From: Acidobacteriota bacterium
Lineage (GTDB): Bacteria > Acidobacteriota > Terriglobia > Terriglobales > Acidobacteriaceae
Direction: 5' to 3'
DNA: 5,053 nucleotides
Assembly: GCA_021805955.1 (NCBI GenBank)
Contig: JAJZDO010000810.1
Location: 1 to 5,053 of the forward strand
Each line of letters opens with the position of its first letter. Position 1 is the first letter of the stretch. The notes beneath the pieces were generated by a model. That model made no database searches and was not told where the DNA came from. It saw only the letters and a program-made list of their open reading frames with translations. This document shows, piece after piece, positions 1 through 4,405 of the stretch. Both the position numbers and the translations under genes were made by a program.

Positions 1-28
1 GTTGGGAAGGCTGGCAGCGACACACCGC

Positions 29-103
29 TGGAGCGGGAGACGGGGGTCGAACCCGCGACTTCGACCTTGGCAAGGTCGCGCTCTACCACTGAGCTACTCC
101 CGC
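29..103 (-). tRNA. tRNA-Gly, anticodon GCC, CCA end encoded
   Basis: Read on the minus strand, the sequence folds into a full cloverleaf. The 7-bp acceptor stem pairs 97-103 with 33-39. The D arm is GCUC/GAGC, the anticodon stem is CGACC/GGUCG with loop UUGCCAA, and the T arm is GCGGG/CCCGU (one G-U pair) with loop UUCGACC. The anticodon GCC is at 69-71, so it reads GGC and GGU glycine codons. The discriminator base is U (position 32), as expected for bacterial tRNA-Gly, and CCA is encoded at 29-31. The body is 72 nt without CCA. A strong sigma-70-like promoter lies just upstream (118-147). No T-rich terminator is visible in the 28 bases left before the window edge, so the transcript may continue leftwards. 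Confidence 0.97.
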
Positions 104-117
104 CCTTACTGGATTGA

Positions 118-147
118 AGTATATCGACATGTAGCGTGGCGGGTCAA
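118..147 (-). promoter_or_regulatory. Sigma-70-type promoter of tRNA-Gly
   Basis: On the minus strand a TTGACC -35 box (142-147) and a TATACT -10 box (118-123) are separated by 18 bp. Each box differs from consensus at one base. The predicted transcription start is near 111, giving a leader of about 8 nt before the tRNA 5' end at 103. The promoter sits in the gap after the ABC ATPase stop codon at 181, so the tRNA has its own transcription. Confidence 0.8.
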
Positions 148-180
148 CGCACGCGCAATCTGCTTCCCTGCCCGAATCCG

Positions 181-906
181 TCAGAGGGCGATATCCGCGC
201 GGCCATCGGCTTCCAGGGCCGCGTGGGTCTCGGCGTCCAAGAGTTCGCCGTCGCGCATGTGCAGAATGCGGTCGCCAATGGCAGCTGCCTCGGAATTGTG
301 CGTAATCATCATCACGGTCTGCTTCAGTTCCCGATTGGAACGTCGCAGGACGGCCAGCACGGCGTCAGAATTCTTGGAATCGAGATTTCCGGTAGGCTCA
401 TCGGCCAGCACGATGGCTGGACGCGCGATGAGAGCGCGGGCAATCGCCACCCGCTGCTGTTCACCGCCGGAAAGCTCTGAAGGCCGATGATGCAAGCGAT
501 CGCGAACGCCCAGAAGCTCCGTGAGGTGATCGAAATATTCCTTGTCCACCTTCTTCTTGCCGGAGGCGATTTCGTGCGCCAACAGAATATTGTCCATGGC
601 GCTCAACGTGGGCAGCAGGTTGAATTTCTGGAAGACGAAACCGATTTTATGTTTGCGCAGCCGGGTCCGTTCGGCATCGCTCAATGTAGCGAAATCGACG
701 CCATCAATGAGGAGGCGGCCTGAGGATGGCTGGGTCAACCCGCCAATACTGTAAAACAGGGTGGACTTTCCGCTTCCAGAAGGTCCGACGATGCTGACAA
801 ACTCTCCCGGTGCCACTGAAAAGGAAACGGATCGGAGAGCATAGACATCGACTTTACCTGCGCGATATATCTTGCCGAGTTGCTCGGCGACAATGACGGG
901 CTGCAT
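181..906 (-). CDS. ABC transporter ATP-binding protein, LolD/MacB-type
   Basis: A 241-aa ABC ATPase expected to work at the cytoplasmic face of the inner membrane, driving a permease of the MacB/FtsX class (lipoprotein release, peptide or drug export). Visible motifs in order: Walker A GPSGSGKST (41-49), Q-loop glutamine in FVFQKFNLLP (Q93), signature LSGGEQQR (145-152), Walker B IVLADEP with catalytic E170, D-loop GNLDS (173-177), and switch histidine H203 in ITH. The early Q-loop and the LADEPTGNLD segment are typical of the LolD/MacB subgroup, and the length is normal for it. The ATG at 904-906 is chosen because the conserved domain starts right after it; only a weak GGA lies upstream. The open frame continues back into the regulator gene at 968, but those extra residues are not ABC-like. 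A small dyad (CCGGT/ACCGG, 921-937) lies in the 61-bp gap. No permease gene is in the window, so the substrate is unknown. Confidence 0.93.
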   Translation of the reverse strand: MQPVIVAEQLGKIYRAGKVDVYALRSVSFSVAPGEFVSIVGPSGSGKSTLFYSIGGLTQPSSGRLLIDGVDFATLSDAERTRLRKHKIGFVFQKFNLLPTLSAMDNILLAHEIASGKKKVDKEYFDHLTELLGVRDRLHHRPSELSGGEQQRVAIARALIARPAIVLADEPTGNLDSKNSDAVLAVLRRSNRELKQTVMMITHNSEAAAIGDRILHMRDGELLDAETHAALEADGRADIAL

Positions 907-967
907 TCTGTTCCATTGTACCGGTTGGACTGACCGGCGGTAACACTCCGCGGAATCCGAACTTCCG

Positions 968-1402
968 TTACGCAACCCCTTGTGCCGCAGCGGTATGGGC
1001 TTCGAGTGCAGGCGGGGACGCAATCATCTTCTTCGGACCACGCTTGCGGACCAGAAGAACCCGAACGCGCTCCAGCAATTCCTGCGGCGAGCAGGAGCCT
1101 TTGGGCAGAAAAGCGTCTGCGCGACTGGTCGGATCGAACTGCTTGATGCTGCCGCTCACCAACACCGCCGGTACCCACGGCGCAATTTCCTTCAGTTGCT
1201 GGATCAAATCATTGCCGTTGCAATGTGGCATGACCAGATCGCTAATCACCAGATCGACGCGGCCATGATCGTACAATTCGACTGCTTCTTCGGCATTCTT
1301 CGCTGTCAACACGCGATAACCACGGGTCTCCAAAACAAACTTGCGCACTGATAAAACCTGATCGTTGTCATCGACGCATAAGATTACTTTTTTTGGACGC
1401 AT
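968..1402 (-). CDS. Single-domain response regulator (receiver only)
   Basis: A 144-aa CheY-like receiver. The acidic pair D11/D12 (in CVDDND), phospho-acceptor D55 (VISDLVMP), the serine at the switch position S83 (LVSGS) and the conserved K101 (FLPKG) are all present, so it should accept phosphate from a histidine kinase and bind Mg2+. The receiver fills about residues 4-118. The remaining roughly 25 residues are a basic then alanine-rich tail with no recognisable output domain. It therefore probably acts by protein contact or as a phosphorelay intermediate. The start at 1400-1402 is backed by AGGGAG on the minus strand (1408-1413), 5 nt upstream. A second ATG 4 nt further upstream is out of frame. 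The ABC ATPase gene follows 61 bp downstream on the same strand and may be co-transcribed. No kinase is nearby, so its partner cannot be named. Confidence 0.92.
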   Translation of the reverse strand: MRPKKVILCVDDNDQVLSVRKFVLETRGYRVLTAKNAEEAVELYDHGRVDLVISDLVMPHCNGNDLIQQLKEIAPWVPAVLVSGSIKQFDPTSRADAFLPKGSCSPQELLERVRVLLVRKRGPKKMIASPPALEAHTAAAQGVA

Positions 1403-1631
1403 TCATTCTCCCTGCAAGCACAACACCGCGTTCCGTAATGGGAAGAAGGTGGTTCGGCCGCAGCCCGCTGCCAAAACGACACAGCACGTCTCATGGGCGC
1501 CAAGACCACGCTCGCGAAAAGAACGAGACGCGGCCCTCCTGTTGCACCCGAAGCCGTTCAGCTGTCAGCAGCCGGACTGCGGAGAAACGGGAGAACAGAC
1601 GCATCGTTGCCTGTCGCGCCAGCATCCAAAC

Positions 1632-1680
1632 CCGACAGAACCATACTCTTGCAAGCTGCAAGTGAGTTGGCGGTTGTCGG
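1632..1680. repeat. Long interrupted hairpin (18 bp in four blocks)
   Basis: Going inward, CCGAC (1632-1636) pairs with GTCGG (1676-1680). AACC (1639-1642) pairs with GGTT (1672-1675), after a 2-nt bulge at 1637-1638. ACTC (1645-1648) pairs with GAGT (1664-1667), across an asymmetric internal loop (1643-1644 against 1668-1671). TTGCA (1649-1653) pairs with TGCAA (1657-1661), with a 2-nt bulge at 1662-1663 and a 3-nt loop AGC. All 18 pairs are Watson-Crick. There is no T-run on either side, so it does not look like an intrinsic terminator. The strand on which it might act is unknown. Confidence 0.6.
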
Positions 1681-1749
1681 CTTGGCCCGTCGCGTATGCG
1701 CCCGGCCTTCCGTTTCAGCTTAAGTTTTATGAATCAAAATAGGCGAAAG

Positions 1750-1781
1750 AGGCGCGTTGTTGTTTCCAGCAACGCTCGCCT
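1750..1781. repeat. Stable hairpin, 13 bp with 4-nt loop
   Basis: AGGC (1750-1753) pairs with GCCT (1778-1781), and GCGTTGTTG (1754-1762) pairs with CAGCAACGC (1767-1775) including one G-U pair. The loop is TTTC (1763-1766) and there is a 2-nt bulge at 1776-1777. No T-run follows on the plus strand. On the minus strand the following bases are only mildly pyrimidine-rich, so a terminator is not well supported. The AGGCG of the left arm is also present as a copy at 1741-1745, giving an alternative outer pairing (AGGCGA 1741-1746 with TCGCCT 1776-1781). Confidence 0.6.
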
Positions 1782-1813
1782 AGAGTACGAATCGAAGAGC
1801 TTTGTGTAAACAG

Positions 1814-1834
1814 CGAATATTCGGTGAAATTCAC
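1814..1834. repeat. Two abutting palindromes, possible operator
   Basis: CGAATATTCG (1814-1823) is a perfect 10-bp palindrome. It is immediately followed by GTGAAATTCAC (1824-1834), an 11-bp palindrome with one central base. Short AT-centred palindromes side by side are common shapes for dimeric repressor sites, but no known consensus was recognised. They lie about 220 bp before the TM2-like gene, which is far for a simple operator of that gene. Confidence 0.4.
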
Positions 1835-1843
1835 TCCATTTCG

Positions 1844-1872
1844 AAGTAGACTTGCACCGGGTTCGTCTACTT
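1844..1872. repeat. 8-bp dyad with 13-nt spacer
   Basis: AAGTAGAC (1844-1851) and GTCTACTT (1865-1872) are perfect reverse complements separated by 13 bases. Centre-to-centre spacing is 21 bp, that is two helical turns, which suits a protein dimer on DNA. As RNA it would form an 8-bp stem with a large loop. It lies 9 bp after the palindrome pair ending at 1834. Confidence 0.5.
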
Positions 1873-2055
1873 GTTGCAAATACGCGGCGGGACATCGACG
1901 AGTCCTGTTGAAAGCATGTGAATCGCATTCGGAAAAGCAGCCTGTATGCACTGCAAACGGGGCGGCTGATTCCACCAACTGTGCGTTAAAGAAATCGCGT
2001 CCGTTGCACGCGCCCGCGTCCTAGCCAGAGACCTTCCCATTGCACGGAGTTTCGT

Positions 2056-2340
2056 ATGAATCAGTCAACCAATCCGCCTTCGACAATCAGCCGGAAAAGT
2101 CCGCTGCTCGCCGCGCTGCTGTCCGCCGCCCTATGTGGTCTGGGGCAGATCTACAACGGACGAGTTCTGCGGGGAATCATTCTGTTTGTCCTGATGTCGA
2201 TTGTATGGGGGGTCGGCGGCTTCTTCGGCGCGCTCACCTTCGGACTGGGAATGGTTCCCTTCGCGATTGTGGCAGGCGTGCTTTGGATCTTTGGCGTGGT
2301 CGACGCCTACGCGGGAAGCGGCAGTTTCCACCGGACATGA
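2056..2340 (+). CDS. Small TM2-like membrane protein
   Basis: A 94-aa hydrophobic protein with a short polar N-terminus (about 1-15). Hydrophobic segments lie at about 16-29, 39-58 and 63-83. The motif GLGQIYNGR (28-36) followed by RGIILF, and the closing VVDAY (81-85), match the pattern of TM2-domain and related small membrane families (G-x-x-Y-NG-x3-G ... DAY), whose function is largely unknown. The start is supported by GGAG at 2046-2049, 6 nt before the ATG. It stands alone: the long hairpin-rich region lies upstream and the convergent UPF0145 gene ends 33 bp downstream. Its hydrophobic coding pattern and good ribosome binding site make it a real gene. The TM2 family assignment is from motif shape only. 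Confidence 0.85.
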   Translation: MNQSTNPPSTISRKSPLLAALLSAALCGLGQIYNGRVLRGIILFVLMSIVWGVGGFFGALTFGLGMVPFAIVAGVLWIFGVVDAYAGSGSFHRT

Positions 2341-2373
2341 ATCAGGAATTGTTCCCGGAATGCAACCAAAACC

Positions 2374-2721
2374 TCAAATTTTTTCCACCACCACTGCGGT
2401 GCCATAGGCCAGCACTTCTGTCACTCCCTGCTGAATGTCGTTGGCGTCGTAGCGGGCGCAGACGATGGCGTTGGCGCCATGCTGCACCGCGTGCTGCATC
2501 ATCAATTCGAACGCATCCTCGCGGGTTTTCTCGCACAGATTGGAATACAGCGATATGTTGCCGCCAGCCAGCGTCTGCAAACCGGCGCCGATGGTTCCAA
2601 AGATCGAGCGCGAACGCACTACGATGCCGCGCACCACGCCACAGTTCCGCACGATACGGAAGCCAGGTAACTCCAGGGCCGTTGTGACCATACTTGGATC
2701 GAGCACAGGATTTATGGGCAT
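2374..2721 (-). CDS. UPF0145 / YbjQ-family protein (putative heavy-metal-binding domain)
   Basis: A 115-aa protein matching the YbjQ (UPF0145, formerly DUF74) pattern. An N-terminal beta strand leads to CGVVRG (27-32), then GGNISLY (53-59), a helical stretch with [13 protein letters not shown], then [11 protein letters not shown] (82-92) and the C-terminal strand [10 protein letters not shown] (105-114). Family members are small cytoplasmic proteins that form ring oligomers; a metal-binding role has been proposed but is not established. The start at 2719-2721 is chosen because GAGG (2728-2731) lies 6 nt upstream. The in-frame ATG at 2725-2727 abuts that GAGG, and the one at 2689-2691 has no Shine-Dalgarno sequence although it aligns best with the start of E. 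coli YbjQ. The gene converges with the TM2-like gene and diverges from the zinc-ribbon-like gene across a 133-bp gap. No clear promoter was found in that gap for either direction. Confidence 0.9.
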   Translation of the reverse strand: MPINPVLDPSMVTTALELPGFRIVRNCGVVRGIVVRSRSIFGTIGAGLQTLAGGNISLYSNLCEKTREDAFELMMQHAVQHGANAIVCARYDANDIQQGVTEVLAYGTAVVVEKI

Positions 2722-2727
2722 AACCAT

Positions 2728-2731
2728 CCTC
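2728..2731 (-). promoter_or_regulatory. Ribosome binding site deciding the YbjQ-family start
   Basis: GAGG on the minus strand lies 6 nt before the ATG at 2719-2721 and 0 nt before the in-frame ATG at 2725-2727. Only the downstream ATG has workable spacing, so it is preferred. Confidence 0.55.
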
Positions 2732-2854
2732 GAAAGAACATTTATGCGGAGTGTACGACGAAACGAAACCAGATAGCCGCAGAAAATCGCCTGGCAGATT
2801 CGCGGTTCTTGCGACCGGAGTGCCATACTGGAAGCTGCCACAGGAGGGCACGGC

Positions 2855-3133
2855 ATGGAAGAACGCGATTTTTATAACGAAAAACCCGAGCAGCGCCCCC
2901 ACACACTCACCTGCCCACATTGTCGGCAGGCTGCGGAGTATCAGCTCAATTGGCTGGTGCGGCGCAAGAAGAACAGCCTGCCGCCGCGCGCCGATGAACG
3001 TGATCGCGCCCGCTTCGCCAAGGCACAGTCCTACATGGTGCTGCGCGAGGACCAGGTGGCGTGCCAGAACATTCGCTGCCGGAAGCGGTTTGAGTTGGCG
3101 GGCATCAAGTCGGTCGCGTTCTTAGATTCCTAG
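2855..3133 (+). CDS. Small protein with zinc-ribbon-like cysteines, function unknown
   Basis: A 92-aa soluble, charged protein. The cysteines form two pairs: CPHC (C20, C23) and C-x4-C (C70, C75 in [11 protein letters not shown]), about 46 residues apart, a layout that could hold one zinc ion. Between them lies a basic and acidic, probably helical stretch (about 36-60) including NWLVRRKKN and [15 protein letters not shown] do not recognise a named family. The second knuckle followed by KRFEL resembles zinc-ribbon proteins that touch nucleic acids or other proteins, but that is inference. AGGAGG at 2842-2847, 7 nt before the ATG, is the strongest ribosome binding site in the window, so it is probably well translated. 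It heads a plus-strand cluster: the DUF202 gene begins 10 bp after its stop. Confidence 0.85.
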   Translation: MEERDFYNEKPEQRPHTLTCPHCRQAAEYQLNWLVRRKKNSLPPRADERDRARFAKAQSYMVLREDQVACQNIRCRKRFELAGIKSVAFLDS

Positions 3134-3143
3134 CCTGGACACT

Positions 3144-3557
3144 ATGAGCAGCGAACAGAACCGTAACAACGAAGCTCCCAAAGAGCGTGATCCGCGGGTG
3201 TATTTCGCCGCGGAGCGAACATTTCTAGCGTGGATTCGCACCGGCCTGGCGCTGATGGGCTTTGGCTTTGTGGTGGCCCGCTTTGGATTGTTTCTGCGCG
3301 AGCTAAGCATGAGAAACTCTCCGCCCTCTCAAGTGTCGAGTCACGCTACCAGCCCTTCGCTTTGGCTGGGCACGGGCCTGGTCGTGGTTGGGGTGATTGT
3401 GAACGTCAGTGCAGCTCTGACGCACATTCGCGAAGTGAGAGAATTGCGAACTGGCACCTGGGCCGTGGGGCGCCCGTCCAAGACCGCAGTCACGCTGGCG
3501 CTCCTGCTGAGCGCTGCCGGTATTGGGTTGGCGGTGTATTTGATCTGGGTGCGATGA
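3144..3557 (+). CDS. DUF202 (YidH-like) inner-membrane protein
   Basis: A 137-aa protein with the DUF202 hallmark ERTFLAWIRTGLALMGFGFV at residues 24-43, directly after a charged N-terminus with DPRVYFAAE. Three membrane segments are visible, at about 33-51, 72-92 and 114-134, with a short polar loop at 52-70 and a basic HIREVRELR segment after the second helix. Family members such as E. coli YidH/YidG are inner-membrane proteins of unknown function. The start has only a weak GGA (3137-3139) upstream. With a 10-bp gap from the previous stop it probably relies on coupling. Its stop TGA (3555-3557) overlaps the ATG of the AlkD-like gene. Confidence 0.92.
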   Translation: MSSEQNRNNEAPKERDPRVYFAAERTFLAWIRTGLALMGFGFVVARFGLFLRELSMRNSPPSQVSSHATSPSLWLGTGLVVVGVIVNVSAALTHIREVRELRTGTWAVGRPSKTAVTLALLLSAAGIGLAVYLIWVR

Positions 3558-4336
3558 CGGGAGCTTCGCGCAACGCGCCTCTTGAGACTCCTATGAAGTC
3601 CCACATCCATCCAAAAGAAAATCCCGCAGCTCTGACTCGCTCACAACTTCTGCGCGAACTGGGGGCATTGGCCGATCCGGCAAAAGCTGCCGCCGTTGCG
3701 AAGTATTTCAAAACGGGACCAGGCGAATATGGGGAAGGCGACAAATTTCTTGGCATTGCCGTACCACTGCAGCGAAAAGTGGCGCTTCGATATCAGACTC
3801 TTGCCTTGCGCGATCTTGCGCTCCTGCTGGCTTCCCCCACGCACGAACATCGATTTGCCGGTCTGGAAATCTTAGTCGCCCAATATGAGCGCGCTGCGGA
3901 CGCGGATCGCAAGACAATCGTCGAATTTTATTTGCAGCATACGCGGAATATCAACAACTGGGACCTGGTGGATACGTCGGCCCCGTACATTCTTGGCGAG
4001 CATCTGAAGACGCAGCCGCGGCGCTTGCTGGTTACGCTCGCAAGATCGCGGTCGGTGTGGGAGCGTCGCATTGCCATTATCTCGACGCTGACCCTGATCC
4101 GGAATGGTGAAACCGCAGACACATTGCGAGTTGCAAAGATCCTGCTCTCCGACCCGCACGATCTGATCCAGAAAGCCGTTGGATGGGCGTTACGTGAAGC
4201 TGGCAAAGTGTCGCAGGCCGCGCTGCTTGAATTTCTATCGCAGCATTACGCCTCTCTATCGAGAACTACTTTGCGATATGCGATTGAGCGCTTCCCGCCG
4301 CAGCAACGGAAACGAATCCTCGCCGGAAAATTCTAA
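3554..4336 (+). CDS. AlkD-like DNA alkylation repair protein
   Basis: A 260-aa all-helical HEAT-like-repeat protein of the AlkD (DNA alkylation repair) family. AlkD glycosylases remove bulky or cationic N3- and N7-alkylpurines without flipping the base. Family landmarks are visible: KFLGIAVPLQRKVA (64-77), the W-x3-D pair NNWDLVD (W136, D140) that corresponds to W109/D113 of Bacillus cereus AlkD, WERRIAI (169-175) with the DNA-contacting arginine region, and IQKAVGWALRE (205-215) with W211 matching W187. All key residues appear present, so activity is plausible. The ATG at 3554 overlaps the DUF202 stop as ATGA, pointing to coupled translation. The open frame extends further upstream to 3230, but that part is a shadow of DUF202. 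An alternative start at 3593 would drop 13 poorly conserved residues and lacks a clear ribosome binding site. Confidence 0.92.
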   Translation: MTGASRNAPLETPMKSHIHPKENPAALTRSQLLRELGALADPAKAAAVAKYFKTGPGEYGEGDKFLGIAVPLQRKVALRYQTLALRDLALLLASPTHEHRFAGLEILVAQYERAADADRKTIVEFYLQHTRNINNWDLVDTSAPYILGEHLKTQPRRLLVTLARSRSVWERRIAIISTLTLIRNGETADTLRVAKILLSDPHDLIQKAVGWALREAGKVSQAALLEFLSQHYASLSRTTLRYAIERFPPQQRKRILAGKF

Positions 4337-4350
4337 TCGCGCTGACTGAT

Positions 4351-4394
4351 ATCCTTGAACAAGACCGCCGAGACTCACTCTACAGATCAAGGAT
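4351..4394 (+). repeat. Inverted repeat overlapping the Shine-Dalgarno of the ABC-F gene
   Basis: ATCCTTGA (4351-4358) and TCAAGGAT (4387-4394) are perfect 8-bp reverse complements with a 28-nt loop. The right arm contains AAGGA (4389-4393), the only Shine-Dalgarno-like sequence before the proposed TTG start at 4406. No T-run follows, so it is not an intrinsic terminator. A role in limiting translation is possible but is inference. Confidence 0.45.
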
Positions 4395-4405
4395 GTACCG
4401 CACGC

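Larger units (their letters stand above)
1403..2055. other. Long intergenic region rich in inverted repeats, no convincing gene
   Basis: This 653-bp stretch lies between the starts of two divergent genes (regulator leftward, TM2-like protein rightward). Open frames here, for example 1493-1723 plus, 1365-1742 plus and 1727-1978 minus, lack ribosome binding sites, show low-complexity arginine/serine/cysteine-rich translations and resemble no family I recognise. The stretch contains at least four inverted-repeat structures, listed separately. It must hold the promoters of both flanking genes, but I could not find a convincing -35/-10 pair for either. I looked by eye for marks of known RNAs (RNase P, SRP RNA, tmRNA) and found none that held up. 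The role is unknown: a regulatory region, an unrecognised RNA or a decayed gene are all possible. Confidence 0.6.

Noticed and set aside
2..490. 162-aa plus-strand open frame beginning at the left edge
   Set aside because: Its start is the reverse complement of tRNA-Gly, a classic source of spurious proteins, and the rest lies antisense to the ABC ATPase.
907..1023. N-terminal extension of the ABC ATPase (start at 1023)
   Set aside because: The extra 39 residues overlap the regulator gene in another frame, are not ABC-like, and the domain fits the ATG at 904-906.
1645..1667. Possible CIRCE heat-shock element (ACTC...GAGT)
   Set aside because: CIRCE needs TTAGCACTC-N9-GAGTGCTAA; only the four inner bases match and the spacing is wrong.
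1493..1723. 76-aa plus-strand open frame in the gap
   Set aside because: No ribosome binding site, arginine/serine-rich composition without domain features, and it runs through the hairpin at 1632-1680.
1930..1945. SRP RNA-like string (CGGAAAAGCAGCC)
   Set aside because: It resembles the conserved SRP GGAAGCAGCC segment by eye, but the flanking bases do not form the helix that closes the GGAA tetraloop.
2341..2373. Bidirectional terminator between the convergent genes
   Set aside because: Only a 4-bp GGAA/TTCC pairing and no usable T-run; too weak to call.
2342..2920. 192-aa minus-strand open frame over the YbjQ-family gene
   Set aside because: A frame shadow of the UPF0145 gene, with no family features.
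3230..3553. 108-residue upstream extension of the AlkD-like protein
   Set aside because: It lies inside the DUF202 gene in another frame and has no repair-protein character; the ATGA start at 3554 explains the gene better.
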